From NCBI RefSeq assembly GCF_010092985.1, contig NZ_CP048106.1:3697001-3761000 (forward strand): a stretch of DNA of 64,000 bases, read 5' to 3'. This document shows, piece by piece, positions 16,745 to 26,559 of this stretch. The position numbers were made by a program, and so were the translations under genes. The notes under the pieces were generated by a model that made no database searches, was not told where the DNA came from, and worked only from the letters and a program-made list of their open reading frames with translations. The first letter of the stretch is position 1. Each line of letters begins with the position of its first letter. This stretch comes from Pontibacter pudoricolor (GTDB taxonomy: Bacteria > Bacteroidota > Bacteroidia > Cytophagales > Hymenobacteraceae).

Positions 16745-17950
16745 ATGGAGAAAAGCACTTTAAAGGAAGATCTGCTGCTAGCAACTATAGGTGTGATACT
16801 TCTTGCTATGTGCCTTTGGGACGGGATCGGGATCACCTTCGATTCGCATCTTTACCTGTTGGGAAGCTCCTATTTATCAGAGCACGGCTTTTCCGGTATT
16901 TTTACAGTACCTGCTTTTAAAGCAAAGCCGCCGTTGCTCTCAATGCTGTATGCTTTATTACAGAATAACCTGTCGCTGATAAAATTAGCAAACCTGTTTT
17001 TCCTGGCGGGCACTTTACTGATTAATTTCAGGCTGGTAAACAGACTTGTTACAGATACTTTCTTCAGGCGGTTTACAAAGGCTTTGCTGAGTATTGCCAC
17101 GCCTTTTATGCTGGTGCATAGTTTCCTGTGGTCAGAGCCTTTCTTTATTTTTATACTCAGCCTGTATTACCTGTTTAGTTATAAGTCCTTAGTTGGTCCG
17201 AAAAAAACATGGGCTTTGTACTTGCTGCCATTGCTCGGAGTGATGCTGATTGGGCTGCGGCATATAGGCATTGTATTTACGCTGGTAATGAGTTTGTACT
17301 TGTTACTGCATTACAGGAAGTTCTCTAAATATCAGTTAATACCTGTACTTCTGAACATGCTGCTTCCGGTTTTTGCACTGCTGGCCTGGCACAGGGGCGT
17401 GTTAATGCATGGCGGCAATGCAGAAGGGTACAATTTAACAGGCGGACTTGACCTGTTTCGAAATTTCGTGGTGTATGCTGATGTGCTGCGAGTTTGGCTT
17501 TTGCCGCCTGGCCTGCCTTTGCCGGAAGTACTATCGGTACTCGCTTTTATAGTTTATGGTATAGTTGCGGGGCTGGCTATTAAGCAAAGTTATAGTTCCG
17601 GGAAGCAGCACCTGGTGCTATTGTTTGTAACTAGCGCGGCCAGCTATGCAGGATTTATGTTGCTTAAAGGTGATCTGTTAATTGATGATAACGAACGCTA
17701 CCTGGCAGTGATCTATGCGCCACTAACGCTACTGCTTTTTTATGTAATCAGTAACCGGAGCCTGAACGCAACTATAGATCAAAAGCTTATCTGGGTAATT
17801 TGTGTGTTGTGGTTCTGTTATCCGCTTGCGCGAACGGCATATAATGTAAACAGGTGGAGCCAGAACGGTATAAACACCTATAAGCCTGAAACAGCACCAG
17901 AAAGAATTCTGAAGGAGTATCAGAATCCCAGGCAGAGCCAAAATCTATAG
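16745..17950 (+). CDS. Polytopic membrane protein, GT-C glycosyltransferase-like
   Basis: 401 residues with about nine to eleven transmembrane helices. The first loop after helix 1, GIGITFDSHLYLLGSSYLSEHG, has an acidic residue in the position usual for GT-C enzymes (Asp near 33), followed by a KPPLLSMLY stretch that resembles the KPPL loop of ArnT/PMT-like glycosyltransferases. A role in moving a sugar from a polyprenyl phosphate to a periplasmic acceptor is therefore plausible but not shown. It is monocistronic and convergent with the GNAT gene, whose 3' end overlaps it by 6 bases. Confidence 0.7.
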   Translation: MEKSTLKEDLLLATIGVILLAMCLWDGIGITFDSHLYLLGSSYLSEHGFSGIFTVPAFKAKPPLLSMLYALLQNNLSLIKLANLFFLAGTLLINFRLVNRLVTDTFFRRFTKALLSIATPFMLVHSFLWSEPFFIFILSLYYLFSYKSLVGPKKTWALYLLPLLGVMLIGLRHIGIVFTLVMSLYLLLHYRKFSKYQLIPVLLNMLLPVFALLAWHRGVLMHGGNAEGYNLTGGLDLFRNFVVYADVLRVWLLPPGLPLPEVLSVLAFIVYGIVAGLAIKQSYSSGKQHLVLLFVTSAASYAGFMLLKGDLLIDDNERYLAVIYAPLTLLLFYVISNRSLNATIDQKLIWVICVLWFCYPLARTAYNVNRWSQNGINTYKPETAPERILKEYQNPRQSQNL

Positions 17951-18376
17951 TTGCTTCTCCATTTTATAGTGCTGGATGGTGCCAAAAAGCAGGTGTGTTT
18001 TCCCGGTTACGTGGTAGCCGTTGCGCTCGTAAAAACTAACTGCTTTTTCGCGGGACTGTAACACTATAGTCTGGGCTCCCATGGTCCGGGCTTTGTCTTC
18101 GAGGTAATCCAGCAGCAGCTTTCCTAATCCTTTTCCCTGATAACTGGGGTGTATGCCCATAAAACGTAGTTGCGCCTCGTGTGGAGTTTGCAGGTGCATG
18201 CGGCACACGCCTACTGTTTCGCCGGCATCGTTTACCAGCATGGCATGTATGGCAGTATCATCGTCGGGAGCGCGCTCGCTGCCTTCGGGCTGGCCCCATG
18301 GCTGGCGCAGGGTCTGGTAACGCAGGCGGTAATAACGCTCGAACTGTTCTGGTGTGGATGGCTCTGTTATATGCAT
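17945..18376 (-). CDS. GNAT-family N-acetyltransferase
   Basis: 143 residues. The acetyl-CoA binding motif A is present (Q-x-x-G-x-G/A as QGKGLGKLLL at 80-89), preceded by the beta4 strand AQLRFMGIHPSY and followed by FYERNGYHVTGK. GNATs acetylate an amine on a small molecule, peptide or protein; the substrate is unknown. The 3' end overlaps the convergent membrane protein gene by 6 bases, and there is no room for a terminator between them. Confidence 0.9.
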   Translation of the reverse strand: MHITEPSTPEQFERYYRLRYQTLRQPWGQPEGSERAPDDDTAIHAMLVNDAGETVGVCRMHLQTPHEAQLRFMGIHPSYQGKGLGKLLLDYLEDKARTMGAQTIVLQSREKAVSFYERNGYHVTGKTHLLFGTIQHYKMEKQL

Positions 18377-18687
18377 GGTTTAGTGATAACTGTTTTATAA
18401 AAACGACAGCCTTTTGCGTGAGGGATAGAGCCGGCACCCCGCAGCGGTAGAGAGGAGTACAGGCGAAAGCCCGACGGCCTGCCGGCACGCCCAAAGTAAA
18501 CTTTACTTCTCTGATGAAACTATAGTTGACCATTCTTCTAGTGGCTCTTTCCTCCAACTATAGAACAGCCTTTTTGCAAATACGTAAATATCGTGATCCG
18601 GCAATATAACAATTCAGTATTTAGGAATAACTTTGTTAGTTCATTTCAGGTAAATCAACTTTTAAAGTATAAAGCGCAGGAAGAACT
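18377..18687. other. Gene-free spacer with a structured GC-rich element
   Basis: No credible gene in 311 bases. A GC-rich block at about 18415-18500 stands out. GCCGGCA at 18430-18436 pairs with TGCCGGC at 18480-18486, enclosing a region with GCGAAAGC, a stable tetraloop-like hairpin. An exact AACTATAGTT lies at 18518-18527. A TAACTTTG box for yajQ lies at 18628-18635. Confidence 0.65.
18628..18635 (+). promoter_or_regulatory. Candidate -7 box (TAACTTTG) for yajQ
   Basis: It matches TAnnTTTG, 52 bases ahead of the yajQ start. No clear TTTG -33 box was seen at the right distance. Confidence 0.4.
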
Positions 18688-19185
18688 ATGGCATCTTTTG
18701 ATATTGTAAGCAAAGTGGACCCGCAGGTTATGGATAACGCCGTAAATGTGGCCCGCAAAGAGATCATGAACCGATACGATTTCAGGGACACGAAAGGCAG
18801 CCTGGAATACGATAAAAAAGCCAGCGAGGTGAAGATCGTAATGGAAAACGACATGCGCGTGCAGCATACCGAAGATGTGCTGATGAGCAAAATGGTGAAG
18901 CAGGGACTGGACGCAACCGCACTTGACTTCTCGAAGGAAGCTTACCAGAGCGGCGCCATGGTTAAAAAAGACATTAAAGTAAAAGCCGGTATCGATAAGG
19001 AGTCGTCTAAAAAAATAATGAAGCTGATAAAAGACAGCAAAGTGAAAGTGTCGGCTGCCATAATGGATGAAACGATACGGGTAACCGGTAAGAAAATAGA
19101 CGACCTGCAGCAGATAATAGCCGTGTTGCGCGGCAACGCCGAAGAGATAGGCATGCCCTTGCAGTTCGTGAACATGAAAAGCTAA
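18688..19185 (+). CDS. yajQ: YajQ-family nucleotide-binding protein
   Basis: 165 residues, the full family length. It starts MASFDIVSKVD..V.NAV..A.KE...RYDF and carries the conserved K..MKLIKDSK.KV.A.I and GKK.DDLQ.II..LR blocks. YajQ proteins have two ferredoxin-like folds, bind nucleotides, and in some bacteria bind cyclic di-GMP. They act in the cytoplasm. The gene stands before terC but is separated from it by 124 bases of palindromic repeat, so joint transcription is uncertain. Confidence 0.95.
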   Translation: MASFDIVSKVDPQVMDNAVNVARKEIMNRYDFRDTKGSLEYDKKASEVKIVMENDMRVQHTEDVLMSKMVKQGLDATALDFSKEAYQSGAMVKKDIKVKAGIDKESSKKIMKLIKDSKVKVSAAIMDETIRVTGKKIDDLQQIIAVLRGNAEEIGMPLQFVNMKS

Positions 19186-19189
19186 TTAA

Positions 19190-19305
19190 TTGCTGAATGT
19201 TGAATTGCTGATTGTTGGGAAAATTATCAACTAAGAAATACGCACCAGCTAACGATTTAACCATTCGGCCTTCAACAATTTAACAATCAGCAATTAACAA
19301 TTTAA
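19190..19305. repeat. Inverted AT-rich repeat between yajQ and terC
   Basis: TTGAATTGCTGATTGTTG on the left is mirrored by CAACAATTTAACAATCAGC on the right, with AACAATCAGCAATTAACAATT at the end. The unit resembles the low-complexity intergenic repeats often seen between genes in Bacteroidota. Confidence 0.65.
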
Positions 19306-19309
19306 CTAC

Positions 19310-20095
19310 ATGGAGATATTTGCCAACCCGGATACCTGGATAAGTTTGCTTACACTGACCTTTATGGAGGTGGTGCTGGGTATAGATAACATCGTATTTA
19401 TCTCGATCATAGTTGCCAGGCTGCCAAAAGAACAACAGGCAAAAGGGCGAACTATAGGTTTGATGCTGGCGCTTGTATTCAGGGTGATACTGCTGCTTTT
19501 CATAAGCTATATTGTGCAGGCCAAAGAGCCGTTGTTTACATTGGAACTGCCATTTACGGCTGATGTGCTGGATGTATCGATTCGGGATCTGATTCTGTTT
19601 GCCGGTGGTTTGTTCCTGCTTGCTAAAAGCACCACCGAGATACACAACAAACTGGAAGGCGAAGAAGAAACGCAAGGCTCTGCTAAACCGACGGCCACGC
19701 TTGGTAAAATTCTGATCCAGATCATCCTCATCGACATCGTTTTCTCTTTCGACTCTATTTTAACGGCTGTCGGGCTGGTAGATAACGTGCTGATCATGAT
19801 CATAGCCGTAGTTATTTCGATGGTTATCATGCTGCTGTTTGCCAAGTATGTAAGCGATTTCGTGAACAAGCACCCAACGATAAAAATGCTGGCGCTGTCG
19901 TTCCTGCTCCTGATTGGGGTTATGCTGGTGGCTGAAGCCTTCCATGTAGAGATACCGAAAGGATACATCTACTTTGCCATGTTCTTCTCGCTGCTTGTGG
20001 AAATGCTGAACATGAAACTGCGCAAAAAAGTGGAGCCTGTGCATCTGCGCCAAAGCGATCTGAAAGACGACGATGCCTATACCATTATAGACTAG
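19310..20095 (+). CDS. TerC-family integral membrane protein
   Basis: 261 residues, seven hydrophobic segments. The N-terminal signature, LTFMEVVLGIDNIVFISI, with Glu and Asp inside the membrane, and the matching second motif IDIVFSFDSILTAVGL, are the hallmark of the TerC/YgdQ/YegH family. TerC-like proteins are linked to metal ion (manganese) efflux for metalation of exported enzymes, and to tellurite resistance. No tellurite genes are nearby, so a metal-export housekeeping role is more likely. A strong terminator follows. Confidence 0.92.
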   Translation: MEIFANPDTWISLLTLTFMEVVLGIDNIVFISIIVARLPKEQQAKGRTIGLMLALVFRVILLLFISYIVQAKEPLFTLELPFTADVLDVSIRDLILFAGGLFLLAKSTTEIHNKLEGEEETQGSAKPTATLGKILIQIILIDIVFSFDSILTAVGLVDNVLIMIIAVVISMVIMLLFAKYVSDFVNKHPTIKMLALSFLLLIGVMLVAEAFHVEIPKGYIYFAMFFSLLVEMLNMKLRKKVEPVHLRQSDLKDDDAYTIID

Positions 20096-20111
20096 TCTAT
20101 TTATATTTATG

Positions 20112-20149
20112 AAAAAGGCTTCCGGCACTATCTGCCGGGAGCCTTTTTT
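20112..20149 (+). terminator. Rho-independent terminator after terC-family gene
   Basis: AAAAAGGCTTCCGGCA pairs with TGCCGGGAGCCTTTTTT around a 5-base loop. Confidence 0.9.
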
Positions 20150-20223
20150 GTTTGCACTAACAGCTTCATTTTCTGAATTATCGTTATATTCGGACAGCTA
20201 TATACTTTGCACTACACTATACT

Positions 20224-22538
20224 ATGCGCCATCGTAACTATGCCATTGCTACTTTTCTGCTGTTAGCGCTAACGGGTTTTGCGTTGCTCAGTATTTACCT
20301 GGTTCGTGCCCCCGAGGCCTTGCCAGCCAATGCGCCTGCTACTGATTTTTCGGCAATACGGGCCATGGCACATGTGCAGCAGATTGCAAAACAGCCACAT
20401 GCCATGGGCACAGCAGCTCATGCCCAGGTGCGCAACTACCTGCTTAGCCAGATGAAGAAGCTGGGTTTAGCGCCCGAAATTCAGGAAACTATAGTTGTAA
20501 ACGAGGGGCAAATGCAACACAGGCAGGGTATGTATATAATATAGTTGGCAGGCTTAAAGGGCAGGGCAAAGGCAAAGCAGTGCTGCTGATGGCGCATTAC
20601 GACTCGCAACCAAACACCTTAGGCGCTGCCGACGATGGCGCAGGCATTGCCGCCATGCTGGAAACTGCCCGCGCCATAAAACAAGGAGAGCCGCTGCAGA
20701 ACGATGTGATATTCCTGATGACAGACGGGGAAGAGTATGGTTTGTATGGCGCAAAAGCTTTTTTAAAGCACCCGTGGGCAAAAGAGGTTGGGGTTATAGT
20801 TAACGTGGAGGCACGTGGCAACAGCGGCCCAAGTATGACCTTCGAGATCAGTCCTGAAAATGGCTGGGTGATAGAACAGTTTGCCAAAGCTGCCCCTTAC
20901 CCCATTGCTAATTCGCTGGCCTATGAAGTGTACCGTAAGATGCCGAACGATACCGATTTTACCGTGTTCCGGAAAGAAGGCTACGCAGGTGTTAACTCGG
21001 CTTTTGTAGATGGCTTTGTGCACTATCACAAACTAACCGACTCCCCCGAAAACATGGACAAGAATAGCCTGCAACACCATGGCAGCAACATGCTGGCACT
21101 GGCCCGCCACTTCGGGAACATCCCGTTAGAGAACACCAAAGCAGCGGACAAAGTATTTTTTAACCCTATCGGAACCTGGCTGGTGCATTACCCGGCATGG
21201 CAAACTATAGTTTGGGTGATACTTGCCTCGGTGCTGCTAACTATAGTTTTTATAGTTGGGCTGAAGCGGAAAGCATTTACGGTACTACAAGTGGCCGGCA
21301 GCTTTATGTTATATTTGTTGCTGATAGCTATAGTCGCCGGCCTGTTTATACCGCTAAATGCCTTTGTAACCGGTTTTCTGCCTTATACTCATAGCCACAA
21401 CGGCGTGTATGGCAGCGATAGTTTTTTTATAGCGTACCTGCTGCTGGCGCTGGGCTTATTTATGCTGCTTACCTGGCTGGCCTTACGCTGGGTGCGTTTA
21501 TTCGCGTTGCTCGTGGGCGTTTACCTGGTTTGGTTTGCGCTGTTGCTGGTGGTGCTGTTTATAGTTCCTTCGGTTTCTTACCTGTTCCTGTTTCCGTTAT
21601 TGTTCTGCCTGGCGGGTTCGTTGGTTGTATTGGTAAATGACCTGCACCGCCGGGAGGAGGTTTGCTGGCAGTATGTTACAGTTATATTGCTGGCGCTGTT
21701 GCCGGCCATTTTTATAGTGTTCCCGATCGTTAAGCTCCTGTTTGTGGTTTTTGCTTTGCAGATGCCGGTAGCGATGGTGGCTGTGCTGCTTTTGTTGCTA
21801 GGGCTTGCCGTGCCGTTGCTGGTAGTTTTGGAGCGTAGTTTTAGCTGGAGATTTCTGCCTTTGCTGCCCCTTTTGCTTTTGCTGGCAGGCGCGGTACATA
21901 CTATGCAGCCGGTAGCCGGCGAGGAACCAACCGCTGAACGACCACTGCACAGCCATGTAAGCTATTATCTGAATACTGATACCAATAAAGCTTTCTGGGC
22001 ATCTGCCTTCACGCAAACCGACGACTGGAATCAGCAGTTTTTCCCGAACCCAACCACAGCGCCGCTTTCCGGAATTTACCCGATGGCTGCCCGTGATTAC
22101 CTGAAAAACGAAGCTGAAACTATAGACCTGCAGGCCCCGGTGGCCGAACTGGTGCAGGAAGTACCGATAGGCACAGAACGTTTCCTGCAGCTAAAATTAA
22201 GCTCACCGGCAGGAGGTGCGCACATGGAAGTAATCCTGCAACCCCAGCACCCGGACGATATAATAGAAGCCAACCTGAATGGCGAAGCGCTACCTTTGCA
22301 GCCCATTAAAACCGATACGACAACCTTTTACCTCGTACGCGTGCATGGCCTGCCGGTATCTAAAGAAGTGATGCTGGATGTAAAGCTGAGCAAAAACAGT
22401 AAACTTAATCTGCTGCTTTACGACCAAACGATCGGTTTACCAGCGCAACTCATTCGCCAGCCACGGCCAAACTATGTAGTACCGGAGCAGGGCCGCGACA
22501 GTAACCTGACTATAGTTAGGAAGAGCTATAGTTTCTGA
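20224..22538 (+). pseudogene. Membrane-bound M28 metallopeptidase, split by an apparent 1-base deletion
   Basis: Two frames join into one 771-residue protein if one G is added to the GGG at 20526-20528; the sequence then reads QGYVYNIVGRLKG into AVLLMAHYDSQPNT. The first part (20224-20544) holds the membrane anchor and the N-terminal domain. The second (from 20580) has the zinc ligands and catalytic residues of M28 aminopeptidases: HYDS, DDGAG, GEEYGL, VEARG and a final His in FVHYHK. Seven or eight transmembrane helices and a periplasmic C-terminal domain follow, as in Fxna-like membrane peptidases. It probably trims peptides outside the inner membrane. All motifs are intact, which favours a base-call error. 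Confidence 0.88.
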
Positions 22539-22655
22539 TAGGCGAAAATGTTTTAAGCTTGTAATGGTATAGCTGTACTTTCCTGTGGAATTAGAACCAT
22601 AGTTAAACTTACTTTGCCTGCTGCGTACTATAAGAGTTAAACCCGCGACACCACC

Positions 22656-23216
22656 ATGTTTACAAATAAGCTGACAACCCTTGCCTTAGTTCTTTTATTT
22701 CTTTCTCTGCAGGCCTGCGACAAGCAGAGAACCTCTCAAAGTGATACCACCGAAGTAACCTATACATTAGACAGGCACGAGCCAAGCCCCATGTTCTGGG
22801 ATTATGCTGCCAGTACCAGTATGCTACAAACCGAACTAGGTAAACTGGCCTCCGAAAAGTCGCAGGATTCGATGGTGCTTACTTTTGCCGACAGCGCATT
22901 GGTCATTCATTCAAAAGCGCTGACAAGGCTGCGCAGCATAGCTGAGAAGTATAAGCACATACAACTGCCGGATAGCCTCACCGGCTCCGATAAAGAAATG
23001 GTAGAAGAGTTTAAACTGCTGGAAGGAAAGGAGTTTGAGAAACGTTACCTGGAGTACCTCGTGCTTAACCACAAAGCCCAGCTAAACCGCTACCAGGAAA
23101 CGTTAAGCGAAACCGAAGACCCTGCTTTGCGCCAGTGGCTGAATACGATGCGGGCACGCCTGCGCGGCCAGCTGCAATTTTATGCTGAGGTAGATACCGT
23201 AAAAGAAGTGGATTAA
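22656..23216 (+). CDS. DUF4142-like lipoprotein
   Basis: 186 residues with a lipobox LQAC (Cys at 21). The mature part is wholly helical, with Ala, Leu and His-Lys spacing (FWDYAASTSMLQTELGKLAS, LVLNHKAQLNRYQETL) that resembles the ferritin-like DUF4142 family of envelope proteins of unknown role. It should be anchored to the outer membrane by its lipid. The next gene is convergent and lies 18 bases beyond the stop. Confidence 0.8.
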   Translation: MFTNKLTTLALVLLFLSLQACDKQRTSQSDTTEVTYTLDRHEPSPMFWDYAASTSMLQTELGKLASEKSQDSMVLTFADSALVIHSKALTRLRSIAEKYKHIQLPDSLTGSDKEMVEEFKLLEGKEFEKRYLEYLVLNHKAQLNRYQETLSETEDPALRQWLNTMRARLRGQLQFYAEVDTVKEVD

Positions 23217-23233
23217 CTATAGTTTGGGTAATA

Positions 23234-23893
23234 TCAGCTCCAGAGTTCCGAAGCTTTGCGGGCCATCCTGAAAAACAGGTCGCGTTCCAGGCCTGCTACC
23301 TGTCGGGCTTCCGCTTCTTCGTAGCCGTTTTCAATGGCGTTCAGGTAATCGTAATATAGTTGGGCCAGCTCCAGCGAGTCGTCTTCAAAGCATTCGGTCA
23401 GTTTATCTTTGGCCAGTTTTTCGGGCTCAAATACTTTAGACGGGTATAGTTTGTCGAGCTGGTAGATCAGGTATTTCTGCGACGTTTTGTTCTGGCGGGC
23501 GCCAAATATTTCTTCTATCGGGGTGTCATCGTCGTCCTCAAAATCAATTTCCATGTCATCTTCCACGGCCATTGGCTCATACACTATAATATCAAAGCCG
23601 AGCAGTTCCAGGTACTCATCAAACTGTTCTTTTATAGGTATTAAGGTTGGTATGTCGTAGGGTTTGTTGAGGATGTTGGCCAAGTGCAGCGATATCTCTT
23701 TGCCTTTTTCGCCGGCCGCCAATAGTATCTGGTTAAACTGCGTGAAGTCGCAGCCCAGGTAAATGAATTTGTACTCATCATCCAACATGGTAAAACACCA
23801 CAGGGTTATAAACTCCGTATCGTCGATTACTACTGTATCGATGTAGAGTTCATTTATCTGAACGTAGTAAGGCGAATATTCCGGAGTATCCAT
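23234..23893 (-). CDS. Conserved hypothetical cytoplasmic protein
   Basis: 219 residues with no signal peptide or membrane segment. Residues 1-110 look like an alpha/beta fold (YYVQINELYIDTVVIDDTEF, FIYLGCDFTQFNQILLAAGE). A very acidic stretch follows (EDDMEIDFEDDDDTP) and then a helical tail. I do not recognise the family. It is monocistronic and convergent with the lipoprotein gene. Confidence 0.8.
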   Translation of the reverse strand: MDTPEYSPYYVQINELYIDTVVIDDTEFITLWCFTMLDDEYKFIYLGCDFTQFNQILLAAGEKGKEISLHLANILNKPYDIPTLIPIKEQFDEYLELLGFDIIVYEPMAVEDDMEIDFEDDDDTPIEEIFGARQNKTSQKYLIYQLDKLYPSKVFEPEKLAKDKLTECFEDDSLELAQLYYDYLNAIENGYEEAEARQVAGLERDLFFRMARKASELWS

Positions 23894-24117
23894 GTTGGTT
23901 CGGCTTGATGTACGAAACTCAATTGTATAGCATGACTATTTTTGAAAAGGCTTTGGTGCGTATACGTCATTTCCGGAGATATGGCAACCCTTCTATATAG
24001 AAAGTTTAGTAAACTATAGTATATATTTTTAACGATGGATTGTATGTTGTTGATATATAATTTGTTGTAATTTTTGTTGTAGTTGTTATTTTTCGTGAAA
24101 GTATAGTTTATGCCATG

Positions 24118-25131
24118 TTAAGGTTTTGTCCAGATACGCTCCAGAAACTGTACCGCATTTCCGTAAGCCAGCTTTTGCAGTTGTTCCGGGCTGAGTTGGT
24201 GCTGCAGTCTTTTAAGGATGTAACTATAGCTTACGCCGGCATGCACCAGGTCAGGGAAGTAAAAGGGCTGCTGGTCAGCGTACTTTTCGTCGGCGGTGTA
24301 AAAGTAATCTGCTCCGAAGCAGATAGCATCCTCCGCACCATTTGCAAAGCCATGCATAATGTGCTCAAATATCGCTTCAGGTTTATCATCGTTCAGGAAA
24401 GACCGCAGGAAATTCATGCCGATCAGGCCTTTACGGTGCACGATCTCCTGCACAAGCTCGCGGGGTAAATTGCGTGCATGTTCCCACACCTGCCTGAAAT
24501 TAGAGTGACTGGCAATAACCGGAATGTCCAGCTTTTCTTTATCAATGTGCTCCAGTATATCATAGGCCAGTGCATCGCTGGTATGCGACATGTCGATGGC
24601 AATATGGCGGCCGTGCATGTAATCGAGCAGCATTTTTCCGTCGCGGGTAATGCCTTGTGTGGTATAGTTGCCACCGCCAAACCGGTTGGCCAAACTATGG
24701 GTCATGCTGATGTAGAGTACGCGATCAACATCGTTAATTATCTTTTCCAGTTTCTTAAACCCCTCTTCCAGTGGCTCGTCCTCTTCGCAAAACCCGGATG
24801 CATTCTCGATGGCTGCCACCATGCCGGTTGTATTTGCCTGTAAGGCCTGCTGTAGTTGGTCGGGGTTGGTAACGGGTGTAAGGTTATTGTCGGCTTCAGC
24901 TAACAGCTTAAAGGCTTCGCTCTGCTTTTTTGCATAGTTGGTGCTGCCGGGTGCAGTAGCGCAGTAAATCGCCATTACCTGTAGCTTCAGGTTTCCCTGG
25001 GCCAGCGAGGGCAACGCGCATCCTATTTCTTCCACGTTATCCTGCATCGAGCCCGGCACATCGGTCAGGTAAACTAACAGGTCGCAGTGCAGGTCAATGA
25101 TCGGAAGTTGGGCAGGAGTCGGAGTATTCAT
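24118..25131 (-). CDS. Membrane dipeptidase, M19 (renal dipeptidase) family
   Basis: 337 residues from the ATG at 25131; an upstream in-frame ATG at 25239 would add 36 residues without family similarity. The zinc site is visible as IDLHCDLLVY (His and Asp), Glu in AIENASGF, and His in VIASHSNFR, in a TIM-barrel order. M19 enzymes cut dipeptides with little side-chain choice, including some with D-residues. No signal peptide is seen, so it is probably cytoplasmic. Monocistronic. Confidence 0.92.
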   Translation of the reverse strand: MNTPTPAQLPIIDLHCDLLVYLTDVPGSMQDNVEEIGCALPSLAQGNLKLQVMAIYCATAPGSTNYAKKQSEAFKLLAEADNNLTPVTNPDQLQQALQANTTGMVAAIENASGFCEEDEPLEEGFKKLEKIINDVDRVLYISMTHSLANRFGGGNYTTQGITRDGKMLLDYMHGRHIAIDMSHTSDALAYDILEHIDKEKLDIPVIASHSNFRQVWEHARNLPRELVQEIVHRKGLIGMNFLRSFLNDDKPEAIFEHIMHGFANGAEDAICFGADYFYTADEKYADQQPFYFPDLVHAGVSYSYILKRLQHQLSPEQLQKLAYGNAVQFLERIWTKP

Positions 25132-25427
25132 AGGTTTAACGTTGTTTGGGTTGTAATACGGGTAGCAGATGCTTTTATGTTTGGGTAGCTCAAAAGTAAT
25201 TAACGTACCGGGTCTTATAGTTGCTGCCATTGTCACCAACTATAGATTTAACTATAAATTGATAGATTCAGGAGTAAGCCAGACACGTTTTATAGTCCAG
25301 CGTTGTGCAAATTAGAACCTATAGTTACAGTAAGTATAAACATTTTCCGTACTTATTTTTTTGATAAACAGTACATGCGGTTTGGGAACAGTGATATTTC
25401 TCATAAAACTGATAGATTTATAGTTTG

Positions 25428-25435
25428 TATCTTTG
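25428..25435 (+). promoter_or_regulatory. Candidate -7 box (TATCTTTG) for hemH
   Basis: It matches TAnnTTTG 25 bases ahead of the hemH start. A -33 box is not evident. Confidence 0.4.
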
Positions 25436-25460
25436 AAGCTGATAAGCATCTATACTTTAC

Positions 25461-26489
25461 ATGAGCAAAAAAAATATAGGTAAAATTGGCGTTTTGCTGG
25501 TAAACCTCGGAACTCCGGACACAGCAGAAACCCCTGATGTAAGAAAATACCTGCGCGAATTCCTGATGGACAGGCGCGTAATAGACATAAACCCGGTTGG
25601 GCGCTTTTTCCTGATAAATGGTGTTATTGCTCCTTTCAGGGCTCCAAAATCAGCAAAGGTTTACAAAGAACTCTGGACAGAACGTGGCTCTCCCTTACTT
25701 TTTCATGGCATAGACCTGAAAGAGAAACTGCAGGTTGCCCTTGGCAATGATTACCATGTAGCTTTTGGCATGCGTTACCAGAGCCCGAGTATACAAAGTG
25801 CTTTAGAGGAGCTGCGCGATAAAAGTGTAGACAGGATTATAGTGTTGCCATTGTTCCCGCAATATGCGGCGGCCTCTACAGGGTCGGTGCAGGATAAGGT
25901 AATGGAGATCGTAAAAGAGTGGTGGGTAATCCCGAGCATAAACTTCATCTCTTCTTTCTGCGATGATCCGGGCTTTATAAATTCGTTTGCTGAACTGGGC
26001 AAGCAGCATATGGCACAGGATGATTACGATCATGTGATCTTTAGTTACCATGGCTTGCCGGAAAGACAGGTTTTAAAAGGCAGTGACAAAGGCTATTGTA
26101 AACTCGGCTCGTGCTGCAACAGCTATAACAAGCGCAACAAATACTGCTACCGCGCCGCCTGCTTTGCAACATCAAGGCTACTGGCCGAGCAGCTTGGCAT
26201 AACCGAAGACCAGTATACTGTTACTTTCCAGAGCCGTTTGTTAAAAGACCCATGGCTGCAACCATACACCGACGAAGTTCTGAAAACGCTTCCTGCCAAA
26301 GGAATTAAAAAAGTGCTGGCATTCAGCCCCGCCTTTGTGGCCGACTGCCTGGAAACAACGATAGAAGTAGGCGAAGAATTTAAGGAGATGTTTGAGCATG
26401 CGGGCGGCGAAAAATGGCAGCTCGTAGAAAGTCTTAACTCAAACGACACCTGGGTTGAAGCAGTTAAATCCTTAGTGCTGGAAAATTAA
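25461..26489 (+). CDS. hemH: Ferrochelatase
   Basis: 342 residues, normal length. Ferrochelatase inserts ferrous iron into protoporphyrin IX, the last step of heme synthesis. Family blocks are complete: GVLLVNLGTPD, the YLREFLMDRRVIDI segment, the catalytic His in FSYHGLPERQ, and FSPAFVADCLETTIE near the end. The segment CKLGSCCNSYNKRNKYCYRAAC is rich in Cys, but the usual C-terminal iron-sulfur ligands are absent. The protein should be cytoplasmic. The gene is alone, and a strong terminator lies downstream. Confidence 0.96.
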   Translation: MSKKNIGKIGVLLVNLGTPDTAETPDVRKYLREFLMDRRVIDINPVGRFFLINGVIAPFRAPKSAKVYKELWTERGSPLLFHGIDLKEKLQVALGNDYHVAFGMRYQSPSIQSALEELRDKSVDRIIVLPLFPQYAAASTGSVQDKVMEIVKEWWVIPSINFISSFCDDPGFINSFAELGKQHMAQDDYDHVIFSYHGLPERQVLKGSDKGYCKLGSCCNSYNKRNKYCYRAACFATSRLLAEQLGITEDQYTVTFQSRLLKDPWLQPYTDEVLKTLPAKGIKKVLAFSPAFVADCLETTIEVGEEFKEMFEHAGGEKWQLVESLNSNDTWVEAVKSLVLEN

Positions 26490-26508
26490 GCTCAGCATTT
26501 AAACTATA

Positions 26509-26545
26509 GAAAAGGGCCGGTAACAGGTAATGTTGCCGGCCCTTT
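26509..26545 (+). terminator. Terminator after hemH
   Basis: GGGCCGGTAACA and TGTTGCCGGCCC form a stem with one mismatch, flanked by AAAA and TTTT, so it can serve the convergent gene on the right as well. Confidence 0.85.
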
Positions 26546-26559
26546 TGTTTTGTAGATGG

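Noticed and set aside
20515..20545. Two separate genes: a short secreted protein and a soluble M28 peptidase
   Set aside because: The restored frame reads continuously into the conserved NIVGRLKG segment, so it is one gene.
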